Below are positions 32,092 through 41,018 of a DNA stretch of 64,000 bases, piece by piece. How positions within the stretch are numbered: position 1 is the first letter of the stretch; every line of letters begins with the position of its first letter. The notes below the pieces were generated by a model that made no database searches, was not told the origin of the DNA, and worked only from the letters and a program-made list of their open reading frames with translations. The position numbers were made by a program, and so were the translations under genes. The stretch lies in NCBI GenBank assembly GCA_017410265.1, contig JAFQRC010000013.1, positions 62,001 through 126,000 of the forward strand, given 5' to 3'. Origin of the DNA: Ruminococcus sp. GTDB lineage: Bacteria > Bacillota > Clostridia > Oscillospirales > Acutalibacteraceae.

Positions 32092-34190
32092 TGAATAAAA
32101 TCGAGATTCTCGCTCCATCAGGAGGCTTTGACAGCATCTACGCGGCTGTGCGCTCGGGCGCTGACGCGGTGTATTTAGGAGCGAAGGACTTTTCTGCGCG
32201 CGCATCAGCTAAAAACTTCTCTACTGAGGAACTAGATGATGCCGTGAAATACTGCCACGCATACGGCGTAAAGGTTTATCTTGCACTCAACACCCTTATT
32301 TTCGACGACGAAATTGACGATGCTTTAGAGCTTGTCAAAGCGGCGGCAAAATGCGATATCGACGCACTCATTACTCAGGATATCGGACTGGCTATGGCTG
32401 TAAAACAGGTTGTGCCACAGCTCAAGCTCCACGCTTCTACCCAGATGAGTGTGCACACTCTGTCAGGCGCAAAAGCGCTCAAAGAGCTCGGTTTTTCAAG
32501 AGTTGTCCTCGCGCGCGAAATGACAAAAGCTGAGATTAAATATATCGCACAAAACTGCGATATTGAGCTTGAAGTATTCGTTCACGGCGCACTTTGTATG
32601 TGTGTTTCGGGTCAGTGCTACATGTCAGCTGCCCTTGGCACGCGTAGTGCTAACCGCGGAATGTGCGCTCAGCCGTGCCGTCTGCCATTTTCGTCTGATA
32701 AATCAAACACCCACGCACTGAGCCTGAAAGATAACTCTATCATTGAGTATCTTCGAGAATTACAGGAGATCGGCGTCGTCAGCGCAAAAATCGAGGGCAG
32801 AATGAAGCGTCCCGAGTATGTTGCTACGGCTACCAGAGCTTGTGTTCAAATGCGTGACAACGGCTTTGTCGACGATGAAACTGCCGAGCAGCTAAAAGCT
32901 GTCTTTTCGCGCACAGGCTTTACCGATGGCTACTACACCGACAACCGCGGTCACGAAATGTTCGGCTACAGAAAGCGCGAGGATGTTGTATCCGCTTCTG
33001 AAAAGCTTCTGCGCCATATCCGCTCAACCTATAAGAACGAGTTGCCGCGCGTTAATATCAACGCTGAAGTTTATGCCGAAGTCGGCTCTCCTATCACGCT
33101 CACCGTTACAGACGGAGTAAATGAGGTAACGGTTACTTCCGAAAGTATTGTCGAACTTGCTTCTCTTAGTCCTGTGACTAAGGATAAAATCGAAAGCTAC
33201 CTCAAAAAGACAGGCGACACACCGTTTATTCTGAAAAACCTAAATTGTAAAATCATCGGCGACTGCTATGTATCCGCAAAGGATATGAATGCTTTGCGTC
33301 GTGAAGCTTTAAATGCACTTTACAATAAACGCGAGAAATTGCACAACTACGAAATTAGTGACCTGAAGCTGTCAGACCTCATCTCTACAACTGACTCACA
33401 AAATCGTAATAGTAAAAGAAATCAGCGCGCTGTTTTCTCCGATTTATCTATACCGCAAAGTTGTAAAAACTTTGAATTACTTTTTGTTCCACTTTTCGAG
33501 TGCCTAAAAAACGAAGAAAAAGTCAGAAGCTTTATAAATGAAGGCTATAACCTAGCTGTTGAAATTCCGCGCGGAATGTTTTCATTAGAGGAGAAAATCA
33601 TAAACGCGTTGAAATCTGTGAAAGCTATGGGTATAAAACACGCTTTCTGCCACAATATCGGAGCGGTCTATATTTCAAAAGAGATCGGATTTTCCACACA
33701 CCTTAGCTTTGCGATGAATATCGCAAATTCCCTGTCTCTCAAATGGGCTAGGGACTACGGTTGTGAAGATGTCGAAGTGTCTTTCGAGCTTGACCACGGT
33801 AGAATTAATGCACTCAAAAGTGATATACCTTTCGGCGTCGTAGCTTACGGCTACCTTCCGCTGATGATGACTCGCAACTGTCCTGTCAAAAGTGGTGAAA
33901 ACTCCTGCTCAACTTGCAAAAAGAATATGAAATTGCAAGACCGCAAAGGAGAGGAATTTGCCCTCAAGTGCGACTCGAATGTCGTCGAAATATTAAACTG
34001 TGTCCCTCTTATTTTGCCTTTGGAGATTTATAACTCCAAAAACATAGATTTTAACATTTTCCACTTCACTGTGGAAAACTCTGTGGAAAACAAGGAAAAA
34101 ATCCTCAAAAATTTGAGCGAAAACCGTAGTTTTAAGCGATTTACCTATGGTTTATATATCAGAGGTGTGAAAAATTTCACAATCTTTTAA
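32091..34190 (+). CDS. U32 family peptidase / RlhA-like protein
   Basis: 699 aa. The N-terminal barrel starts IEILAPSGGFDSIYAAVRSG and includes YLALNTLIFDDE. The U32 signature is at about residues 160-205: EVFVHGALCMCVSGQCYMS followed by ANRGMCAQPCRLPF. The C-terminal half (about 400-650) carries RNCPVKSGENSCSTC and DRKGEEFALKC. The cysteine clusters are those thought to bind an Fe-S cluster in U32 enzymes, several of which modify RNA (rRNA or tRNA hydroxylation) rather than degrade peptides. The precise substrate is uncertain. Translationally coupled to zapA. Confidence 0.9.
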   Translation: MNKIEILAPSGGFDSIYAAVRSGADAVYLGAKDFSARASAKNFSTEELDDAVKYCHAYGVKVYLALNTLIFDDEIDDALELVKAAAKCDIDALITQDIGLAMAVKQVVPQLKLHASTQMSVHTLSGAKALKELGFSRVVLAREMTKAEIKYIAQNCDIELEVFVHGALCMCVSGQCYMSAALGTRSANRGMCAQPCRLPFSSDKSNTHALSLKDNSIIEYLRELQEIGVVSAKIEGRMKRPEYVATATRACVQMRDNGFVDDETAEQLKAVFSRTGFTDGYYTDNRGHEMFGYRKREDVVSASEKLLRHIRSTYKNELPRVNINAEVYAEVGSPITLTVTDGVNEVTVTSESIVELASLSPVTKDKIESYLKKTGDTPFILKNLNCKIIGDCYVSAKDMNALRREALNALYNKREKLHNYEISDLKLSDLISTTDSQNRNSKRNQRAVFSDLSIPQSCKNFELLFVPLFECLKNEEKVRSFINEGYNLAVEIPRGMFSLEEKIINALKSVKAMGIKHAFCHNIGAVYISKEIGFSTHLSFAMNIANSLSLKWARDYGCEDVEVSFELDHGRINALKSDIPFGVVAYGYLPLMMTRNCPVKSGENSCSTCKKNMKLQDRKGEEFALKCDSNVVEILNCVPLILPLEIYNSKNIDFNIFHFTVENSVENKEKILKNLSENRSFKRFTYGLYIRGVKNFTIF

Positions 34191-34327
34191 AGAATTATTT
34201 TAAAGAAATTCGCTATTTTCCCTAGAGAAATTAAGATTTCTCCTCACTTTCTTTTAAGTAATTTTAATTTAGAAATATATTTTATTTTTTGCAAGTTTGA
34301 TTGCTATTTTGCAGGAAAGGTAACGAT

Positions 34328-34771
34328 ATGCAGATACTGAAAGTCAAAAAACTCAGAGAAAACGCAAAAATGATTCACCGTGCAACTAAAGGCTCCGCGG
34401 GTATGGATTTGCACGCGTGCATTGAAGAGAATATCACTATTAATCCGGGTGAAATCAGGGTCATACCGACAGGACTCGCGATTGCACTTCAAAACGAAAA
34501 TTTCGTTGCTTACATTTACGCTCGCTCGGGCCTTGCTATCAAGCACGGTATTACGCTCGCTAACTGTGTTGGTGTTATTGACTCCGACTACCGCGGCGAG
34601 GTCTGCGTCGGTCTCACTAACATTTCAAAGGAAAGCTACACGATAACTCCTGATGAGCGTATCGCTCAGCTTGTTATCGCCCCCGTCTGCACCTGTGAAG
34701 CAGTAGAAGTAGAAAAGCTCGATGATACCGAGCGCGGAGCAGGCGGATTTGGTTCAACAGGTAAAAATTAA
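34328..34771 (+). CDS. dut: dUTP diphosphatase (dUTPase)
   Basis: 147 aa, start at MQILKVKKL after GGAAAGG. All five trimeric dUTPase motifs are visible: GSAGMDLHA, ARSGLAIK, GVIDSDYRGEV, ERIAQLVI and the C-terminal RGAGGFGSTG. It hydrolyses dUTP to dUMP and pyrophosphate. The stop codon TAA (34769-34771) lies inside the first copy of a 14-base direct repeat that borders a palindromic element. Confidence 0.96.
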   Translation: MQILKVKKLRENAKMIHRATKGSAGMDLHACIEENITINPGEIRVIPTGLAIALQNENFVAYIYARSGLAIKHGITLANCVGVIDSDYRGEVCVGLTNISKESYTITPDERIAQLVIAPVCTCEAVEVEKLDDTERGAGGFGSTGKN

Positions 34772-34913
34772 GCGCTGAGGTCCGTAGCCCTCGAGATAAC
34801 GACGGACGAGCAGATCCGACCATAGGACACAAAATGTCCGTCGGACGGATCTCGAGTAGGAGTTATTCCGAGGAATAGCGAAGGACTACGAGGCGTGATA
34901 TTAAGCGCTGAGG
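34767..34913. repeat. Palindromic element bounded by 14-bp direct repeats, abutting dut
   Basis: ATTAAGCGCTGAGG occurs at 34767-34780 and 34900-34913. Between them is a long imperfect palindrome: centre AGGACA-caaaa-TGTCCG, next AGATCCG...CGGATCT (34812-34852), then CTCGAGATAAC against GTTATTCCGAG, then CCGTAG against CTACG. The first direct repeat contains the dut stop codon. The layout resembles a small inserted element with a target duplication, or a REP/BIME-like unit. Nothing else in the 34772-35114 gap looks like a gene. Confidence 0.65.
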
Positions 34914-35022
34914 CTCGGAACTTTTCAAATTTCAATGTTAGCGAGGTCTCGCGTTAAAAAATATAAGATTTCGGGTGCCCTGTTCAGTCCAAAAAAATTA
35001 ACATTTCTATCCTAAATTATTA

Positions 35023-35051
35023 TTGAAATAACCGCCTTTATCGGTTATACT
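35023..35051 (+). promoter_or_regulatory. Promoter of the mreBCD operon
   Basis: TTGAAA (35023-35028), a 17-base spacer and TATACT (35046-35051), 63 bases upstream of the mreB start. Confidence 0.75.
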
Positions 35052-35114
35052 AAAAAAGAATAGGGAAATGTTTTCATTTACAGAGATTTTATGTTCTCGC
35101 AAAGGGGATTTTTT

Positions 35115-36122
35115 ATGTTATTTTCTAAGGATATCGGTATCGACCTTGGTACTGCGAATACTCTTGTTTATGTCAAAGGCAAGGGTATCGTCATGCGCGA
35201 GCCTTCAGTTGTTGCGGTAGATGTCAGAAAAGACACTGTCGTCGCAGTTGGTCAGGAGGCAAAGGAAATGATCGGTAGGACTCCTGGTTCTATCGTTGCT
35301 ATCCGTCCGCTCAAAGATGGTGTTATTGCTGACTTTGAAATCACAGCGACAATGCTCAAGTATTTTATCAAGCAGGTTGTAAAATCTAACATCTTTTCTA
35401 GACCGAGAATCGTTATCTGTATTCCGAGCGGCGTAACCGAGGTTGAAAGAAACGCGGTTGAAGATGCCGCAAGACAGGCCGGCGGTAAGTACATCGAGCT
35501 TATCGAGGAGCCTATGGCTGCTGCTATCGGTGCAGGTCTTCCTGTTTTTGAGCCGAAGGGCAGTATGGTTGTCGATATCGGTGGCGGTACTTCTGAAGTT
35601 GGTATCGTGTCCCTTGGGGATATTGTTGCTTCCTGTTCCGTAAGGGTTGCGGGCGATAAATTTGACGAAGCTATCATCACTTATATCAAGAAAAAGTACA
35701 ATCTTCTCATCGGTGAGCGTACCGCTGAGGATATCAAGGTTGCTATAGGTTCAGCATACCCGTACGAAAACGAGGGCGAGATGACCGTCAAGGGCAGAAA
35801 CCTCGTTGACGGTTTGCCGAAAAATATCAAAATAACAGCGGCTGAAGTGAGAGATGCTCTTGCTGACCCGCTTTCCACAATAATCGAAGCTATTCTCACT
35901 ACACTTGAGAAATCTCCGCCTGAGCTGTCTGCTGACATTATCGACAATGGCATTATGCTAACAGGTGGTGGCGCACTGCTCAGAGGGCTCGATCTGCTTG
36001 TCATGCAACAGACAGGTATGCCTGTTTATGTAGCTGAAAGACCACTTGACTGCGTTGTTGACGGTACAGGCAGAAAGCTTGACCCGAACTTCAAGGTTCA
36101 GACTGCGCCTAAGTTTATCTGA
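35115..36122 (+). CDS. mreB: Rod-shape determining actin MreB
   Basis: 335 aa, start at MLFSKDIGI after AAAGGGG. The actin-fold nucleotide motifs are present: [18 protein letters not shown] (phosphate 1), [17 protein letters not shown] (phosphate 2) and [13 protein letters not shown] (adenosine). It polymerises under the membrane and guides wall synthesis with MreC, MreD and the PBP2 encoded next. An Mbl-type paralogue cannot be ruled out. Confidence 0.96.
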   Translation: MLFSKDIGIDLGTANTLVYVKGKGIVMREPSVVAVDVRKDTVVAVGQEAKEMIGRTPGSIVAIRPLKDGVIADFEITATMLKYFIKQVVKSNIFSRPRIVICIPSGVTEVERNAVEDAARQAGGKYIELIEEPMAAAIGAGLPVFEPKGSMVVDIGGGTSEVGIVSLGDIVASCSVRVAGDKFDEAIITYIKKKYNLLIGERTAEDIKVAIGSAYPYENEGEMTVKGRNLVDGLPKNIKITAAEVRDALADPLSTIIEAILTTLEKSPPELSADIIDNGIMLTGGGALLRGLDLLVMQQTGMPVYVAERPLDCVVDGTGRKLDPNFKVQTAPKFI

Positions 36123-36148
36123 TAAGCTTAAACCAAAAAGCAATCATA

Positions 36149-36176
36149 GCACCGCACCACTTCTGTTGTGCGGTGC
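36149..36176 (+). terminator. Hairpin between mreB and mreC
   Basis: GCACCGCAC and GTGCGGTGC form a nine-pair stem followed by AAAATTATTTTA. The T-run is poor, so it may attenuate rather than stop transcription into mreC. Confidence 0.45.
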
Positions 36177-36203
36177 AAAATTATTTTATGACGGGAGGTA
36201 AAA

Positions 36204-37052
36204 ATGAAGGATTTTCTGAAATCAAACAGTGTCAAATTCTTTTTGTCGACTGTATTTATCGTTGTTTTGCTGTCTGTTTTCACGAGCAGTATCGAATCTA
36301 ACCTTTTATCTTCTACCGTGAATTCCGTCACCTATCCGCTTTCTAAAGTCACTGCCGCCGCGACAGGCGATGAGGACATGACTTATGCAGAGCTATTAGC
36401 AGAATATGAGGCTCTCAAAGAGGAAAATGCTCAGCTTCGCACTCAGCTTGTTGACTACTATGACACTCTCACTGAAAACACAAGACTGTGGAAATTCTAC
36501 GACCTGAAAAAAGAGCACCCTGAGTACACACTTGTCCCTTCTGTCGTTCTAAGGAAAGATTCCAACGACGAGTTTTATTCTTTCACTTTAGACAAGGGGA
36601 CTACTTCCGATATCGCTGTCGGCGACCCTGTAGTATCAGAAAACGGACTTATCGGCTGGGTAAATGAGGTTGACCTCACCACCTGCAAGGTTGTCACTAT
36701 ACTGTCACCGCAGACGAGTGTGGGCGCAATTGATTCAAAAAGTCAGGATACAGGTATTATCACAGGCTCAGCACTTTACTGTGACGAAAATCTCACCACC
36801 TTCACAAAGCTCTCTGCTGAGCACAAGGTTAAAGCAGGAGACATAATTACATCGACGGGCATCAGCGGACTTTATCCGAAAGGGCTTATTATCGGCGAGG
36901 TTACAGATATCTGCTACGATACTTACAACACTTCCTACTATGCGGTTGTTAAACCGTATGTTGACATACGAGAGCTCAAAGACCTCGCTATCATCACAGA
37001 CTACACAGGTCAGGGAGAAGTTCTCATTAAAAACGGGACAGGTACACAGTGA
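36204..37052 (+). CDS. mreC: Rod-shape determining protein MreC
   Basis: 282 aa with GGGAGG upstream. It has a cytoplasmic start, one membrane helix (about 12-32), a coiled coil (about 60-90; ELLAEYEALKEENAQLRTQL) and the MreC beta domain (about 110-275; DEFYSFTLDKGTTSDI, VSENGLIGWV, GLYPKGLIIGEV). It bridges MreB and the wall-synthesis enzymes on the outer face of the membrane. Its stop codon overlaps the mreD start. Confidence 0.95.
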   Translation: MKDFLKSNSVKFFLSTVFIVVLLSVFTSSIESNLLSSTVNSVTYPLSKVTAAATGDEDMTYAELLAEYEALKEENAQLRTQLVDYYDTLTENTRLWKFYDLKKEHPEYTLVPSVVLRKDSNDEFYSFTLDKGTTSDIAVGDPVVSENGLIGWVNEVDLTTCKVVTILSPQTSVGAIDSKSQDTGIITGSALYCDENLTTFTKLSAEHKVKAGDIITSTGISGLYPKGLIIGEVTDICYDTYNTSYYAVVKPYVDIRELKDLAIITDYTGQGEVLIKNGTGTQ

Positions 37053-37555
37053 TGAAGAATATTCGATTTTTCAGGTACCTTGCGTACAGCCTCGAGATAC
37101 TCGTGTTTTTCATCTTAGGCTCCACGCCGTCGCTGTTACCACAGATTTTCGGTGCAACTCCCTGTATTTTAGTAGCTTTAGCTCTTACTATATCGGTTTT
37201 TGAATCTGAGATACCAGCGATGGTATTCGGTGTTATTTGTGGTGTGCTGACAGATCTGGGTTTCTCTAACTCAATCGGCACTTTCACTATTGCACTGACA
37301 ATTTGCTGTTTTGTGCTCGGCTTTTGCTCAAACAACATCATCACCGTTAATTTTCTGAATGTTATGATAACCGCAACGGTTGTTATTACAGCTTTGCTGT
37401 CACTGCATTTTCTTTTTGCTATCGTGCTCAAAGGCTACGATTACGCAGGCAGCTACTTTGTAAATCACTATATTTCAAGAATCGTGCAGACTATCATTTG
37501 CACAGCGATACTCTACTTTATAAACAAATTTATCTACGAAACTCTTCGCGACTAA
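37052..37555 (+). CDS. mreD: Rod-shape determining protein MreD
   Basis: 167 aa starting one base inside the mreC stop (GTGATGA). Five to six hydrophobic helices span most of the protein, with PSLLPQIFGATP and GVLTDLGFSNSIGTF in the typical MreD places. It is a membrane component of the elongasome. Sequence similarity in MreD is low generally, so the call rests on topology and position between mreC and PBP2. Confidence 0.92.
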   Translation: MKNIRFFRYLAYSLEILVFFILGSTPSLLPQIFGATPCILVALALTISVFESEIPAMVFGVICGVLTDLGFSNSIGTFTIALTICCFVLGFCSNNIITVNFLNVMITATVVITALLSLHFLFAIVLKGYDYAGSYFVNHYISRIVQTIICTAILYFINKFIYETLRD

Positions 37556-37582
37556 AATTCAATAAAAAGGAGGGCGATTTTC

Positions 37583-39643
37583 ATGAGCAAGGATAAAAAG
37601 AATTCGAATATCAGAATTATCATTTGCGCAGTGTTGATTGTCCTTATTTTTTGCGGATTTACTGTAAGACTTTTTAACTGGCAGATAATAAACAGCGATG
37701 AGTACAAAGAAATCTCCGCTCAGTCCACCTCTTACACCGAAGTATCCGACGCGACTCGCGGAGAAATACTGGATGTCAACGGCAAAGAGCTCGCGGTAAA
37801 TAAAACCGCGTACAATGTTGTAATAAATAAAATTTATGTCGCTCCAAATTCCCTGAACAATATAATATACAACCTACTTGATTTATGTGCTGTTTGTAAC
37901 ACAAAGTGGGTTGATGTGTTACCCATTAAAATAGAAAACGGAGCAGCAAAATTTGATGCTGACATCGAGAGCGAGCTTTACTACATAGTCGGCGAAAGTA
38001 TGTTAAACGACGAAACTCTCTCAACTGCTGACGAGGTACTAAGTGCGCTTTCAGAGCGCTACGAAGTTGATACAGTTGAGGATATAAACCGCAGAAGAGA
38101 TATCGTTTCTGTCAGATACAATATGGAAAAAAGCGGTTACTCGTATTCCCAGACATATATTTTCGCTGAAAAAGTAAATCAGGATACGGTTGCTGTCATT
38201 TCCGAACGAACACAGAGTATACCGGGTGTTGAAATAAGAGTCACTAACGAACGCGTTATAAAAAACGGCACTCTTATTCCTCATATTTTAGGTGTTGTCG
38301 GCTCGCTCTCCGCTGAAGAATACGAAGAAAACAAAGACAACGGCTATGTGATAAATGATGTAATCGGTAAATTCGGAATAGAGGCGGCTCTGGAGGACCA
38401 CCTTCGAGGTAAATCAGGCGAGAAAACTATTGTCAAAGACGAAAACGGCAACATTATCAGCGAGGAAGAATCCGTCAAAGCCGAGCCGGGTGACACGGTT
38501 TACCTCACAATAGATTCAAATGTTCAGGCTGTCGCAAACTACTCTTTACAGAAGAATATCGACCGTGCACGAGCTGAGGGTGAAAACGAAGTAAAATCAG
38601 CGAAATATAACAACAAAAGTCAGACAAAGTATCTGGGTGAGGACTGCTATTGCGGAGGAGCGGTTATGCTATCTGTAAAGGACAACTCTGTTATCGCTGC
38701 TGCTTCAGCTCCAAACTATGATATTTCAAAATACTACGATCCGGACTACAACGCATGGCTCAATACAAACGAGCATTCCCCGATGTTTTCAAGAACTTTC
38801 GATGGTTCTTTCTCTCCGGGTTCTGCTTTCAAGCCTTGTGTTGCACTTGCCGCTCTGCAGGAAAAGGTCATCACTAAAAACACAGCCATCAGATGTACAA
38901 AACACTACGACTACTATCCGAATTATGTCGTAAACTGTATGGGTACTCACGGCTCGATTTCACTTCACAGTGCGATGACATTTTCGTGCAACTATTACTT
39001 TGCAGAAGTAGGCAGAAGACTGGGCGCTACTACACTATATATGTATGCTGAAAAGTTCGGTCTGGGTGTGAAAACAGGACTTGAAATCAATGAATCTGTC
39101 GGCATACTCGCAGGCAGAGATTCATCCATCTGGTACGAAGGCAACACCGTTCAGGCGGCTATCGGTCAGAGCGACAACACCTTCACTCCGATGCAGCTTG
39201 CTACCTACACTTCAGCTATAGCTAATAACGGCGTCAGATATCAGACCCACCTTGTCAGAAAAATCGTTAATTATGAGCGCGACGAGGTTGTGCTCTACAA
39301 TGACCCGAAAAAGCCGACAGTTGTCGCTGACGCAGGTATCTCGAAGTCTAATGTCAATACTGTAAAAAGCGCTATGCGAAGCGTAGTAACCTCGGGTACT
39401 GCAACAATCGTTTCATCCTACCCGAAAGCTGTCGCTGCCAAAACAGGTACTGCCGAAAATGCAGGAAGCGACCATGTTATCTTTGTGTGCTATGCCCCTT
39501 ATGATAAGCCTGAAGTAGCGGTCGCAGTAGTGCTGGAGCACGGCGCAAAGGGAAAGTACGCGATGTATACCGCTATGGATATGATGGACGCGTATTTCTA
39601 CAAAAAAACCGTAAAACAAGTTCAATCAAAGGGTTGGGGATAG
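37583..39643 (+). CDS. mrdA: Penicillin-binding protein 2-type transpeptidase
   Basis: 686 aa after AAGGAGG. One N-terminal membrane helix (about 10-30), a PBP-dimer region (about 50-260; TRGEILDVNGKELAVN) and the transpeptidase domain (about 330-670). Catalytic motifs: SxxK with Ser414 in SPGSAFKP, SxN in TFSCNYYFAE near residue 468, and KTG in AAKTGTAEN near residue 619. It crosslinks peptidoglycan during elongation with MreBCD. RodA is not encoded next to it in this window. Confidence 0.93.
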   Translation: MSKDKKNSNIRIIICAVLIVLIFCGFTVRLFNWQIINSDEYKEISAQSTSYTEVSDATRGEILDVNGKELAVNKTAYNVVINKIYVAPNSLNNIIYNLLDLCAVCNTKWVDVLPIKIENGAAKFDADIESELYYIVGESMLNDETLSTADEVLSALSERYEVDTVEDINRRRDIVSVRYNMEKSGYSYSQTYIFAEKVNQDTVAVISERTQSIPGVEIRVTNERVIKNGTLIPHILGVVGSLSAEEYEENKDNGYVINDVIGKFGIEAALEDHLRGKSGEKTIVKDENGNIISEEESVKAEPGDTVYLTIDSNVQAVANYSLQKNIDRARAEGENEVKSAKYNNKSQTKYLGEDCYCGGAVMLSVKDNSVIAAASAPNYDISKYYDPDYNAWLNTNEHSPMFSRTFDGSFSPGSAFKPCVALAALQEKVITKNTAIRCTKHYDYYPNYVVNCMGTHGSISLHSAMTFSCNYYFAEVGRRLGATTLYMYAEKFGLGVKTGLEINESVGILAGRDSSIWYEGNTVQAAIGQSDNTFTPMQLATYTSAIANNGVRYQTHLVRKIVNYERDEVVLYNDPKKPTVVADAGISKSNVNTVKSAMRSVVTSGTATIVSSYPKAVAAKTGTAENAGSDHVIFVCYAPYDKPEVAVAVVLEHGAKGKYAMYTAMDMMDAYFYKKTVKQVQSKGWG

Positions 39644-39710
39644 ACAAAACCCCGTTATTCAACCCGTTTTTATCGAAATTGCCTAATTTTAGGCTTGATT
39701 ATTCTACAGT

Positions 39711-39740
39711 AAGAGCAACGATTTTTCGTTGCTCTTTTTG
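39711..39740 (+). terminator. Terminator between PBP2 and minD-like gene
   Basis: AAGAGCAACG-attttt-CGTTGCTCTTTTTG. It ends the mre-PBP2 operon and separates it from the minD-like gene. Confidence 0.85.
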
Positions 39741-39774
39741 TTGCTTTGTGCTAAAATATATTTGAGGTATTATT

Positions 39775-40515
39775 ATGAGTCAGGTTATTGTTGTCGCGTC
39801 AGGCAAGGGCGGTACAGGAAAAACTACTGTTTCGACATCTCTTGCGCTGGCACTGGTGAGAAAACAGAATAAGGTTCTCGTTATTGACTGTGATAGCGGA
39901 ATGCGTGGCACTGATATGATGCTTGGCATCACCGACCGCTTGGTTTATGATTTATCCGATGTTGTTTCGGGCACCTGTGATTTGGATGACGCTCTGTATG
40001 AGTGCACGGGCGCGAGCGGTTTATTCACTCTTGCGGCACCTGTTTCTGCTGAGGACGAAATCAGCCCTCAGGTTATGAAGCAGTTTATTACCAATCACAA
40101 AAACGACTACGATTATGTTATCGTAGATGCTCCGGCGGGAGTCGGCTCAGGCTTTGAGGGCGCAGCAATTGCGGCAGACAGAGCACTCATTGTTGTCAAC
40201 ACCGAACCTACCAGCATCAGAGGCGGAGTCAATATCAGAGAAAAGCTCACTCAAATGGGCATCACTGATGTAAGACTTGTTATCAACCGCTTTGACAAGG
40301 AGCGTTTTATCGCAACCCGCTTGTACGACGATTTAGATCAGGTTATTGACACTGTAGGTGTCAGGCTCATCGGTCTTGTACCAGAAGATGTACGCATCTC
40401 GGCACTCGCTCAGCGAGGCTTACTTGCCACCAACTGGGCGAGCTCTTCCGTTGTTTTTGACAGCATTGCGCAACGATTAACGGGAGATAACATTCCACTG
40501 ACTATTAAGCTATGA
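39775..40515 (+). CDS. minD: MinD-like ParA-family ATPase
   Basis: 246 aa. The deviant Walker A KGGTGKTTVSTSLALAL (about 11-27), VLVIDCDSGMRGTDMMLG and VIVDAPAGVG (about 117-126) define the MinD/ParA group. MinD normally ends in an amphipathic membrane-binding helix. Here the C-terminus is QRLTGDNIPLTIKL, short and not clearly amphipathic. Neither minC nor minE is adjacent, although clostridial mre loci commonly carry minCDE at this spot. It may be a MinD lacking canonical membrane targeting or a related ATPase. Confidence 0.8.
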   Translation: MSQVIVVASGKGGTGKTTVSTSLALALVRKQNKVLVIDCDSGMRGTDMMLGITDRLVYDLSDVVSGTCDLDDALYECTGASGLFTLAAPVSAEDEISPQVMKQFITNHKNDYDYVIVDAPAGVGSGFEGAAIAADRALIVVNTEPTSIRGGVNIREKLTQMGITDVRLVINRFDKERFIATRLYDDLDQVIDTVGVRLIGLVPEDVRISALAQRGLLATNWASSSVVFDSIAQRLTGDNIPLTIKL

Positions 40516-40551
40516 TTTTACATTCAGAATATATGTTACGGAGGGATACTT

Positions 40552-40947
40552 ATGAATATTGCATTGATTGCACACGACGAGAAAAAAGAACTTATGGTAC
40601 AGTTTTGTATTGCGTACTGTGGAATTCTGAGCAGACACAACATCTGTGCTACCGGCACTACCGGTAAAATGGTCAGCGAAGCTACAGGCCTTGAAATCCA
40701 GAAGTTCCTCGGCGGTTCGCAGGGCGGTGACCAGCAGATTGCTGCGCGTATCGCCTGCAATGAAATCGATATGCTGATGTTCTTCCGTGACCCGCTCACA
40801 CCAAAGCCTCACGAGCCTAATGATATGAACCTTCTGCGCCTTTGCGATATGCACAACATTCCTGTCGCTACCAACATCGCAACAGCTGAAGTTCTTATCC
40901 ACGGTCTTGAGCGTGGTGACCTTGACTGGAGAAATATTGTACGCTGA
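40552..40947 (+). CDS. mgsA: Methylglyoxal synthase
   Basis: 131 aa, 36 bases after the minD-like gene with ACGGAGGG upstream. Family strings are [39 protein letters not shown] (with the catalytic Asp of GDQQ), [15 protein letters not shown] and [13 protein letters not shown]. It converts dihydroxyacetone phosphate to methylglyoxal plus phosphate when glycolysis backs up. mgsA next to min/mre genes is a familiar Firmicutes arrangement. Confidence 0.96.
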   Translation: MNIALIAHDEKKELMVQFCIAYCGILSRHNICATGTTGKMVSEATGLEIQKFLGGSQGGDQQIAARIACNEIDMLMFFRDPLTPKPHEPNDMNLLRLCDMHNIPVATNIATAEVLIHGLERGDLDWRNIVR

Positions 40948-40980
40948 TTTTGTGCACTTAAACTTAACTTAGCAAAGCTA

Positions 40981-41008
40981 AAGCCCGTATCGACTGATAC
41001 GGGCTTAT
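40981..41008. terminator. Bidirectional terminator, AAGCCCGTATC family copy 2
   Basis: AAGCCCGTATC-gact-GATACGGGCTT lies between mgsA and the convergent lectin-dockerin gene. Confidence 0.85.
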
Positions 41009-41018
41009 TTTATGCGTT

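Noticed and set aside
34772..34899. Palindrome after dut as an ordinary terminator
   Set aside because: Far too long, no T-run after the stem, and bounded by direct repeats.
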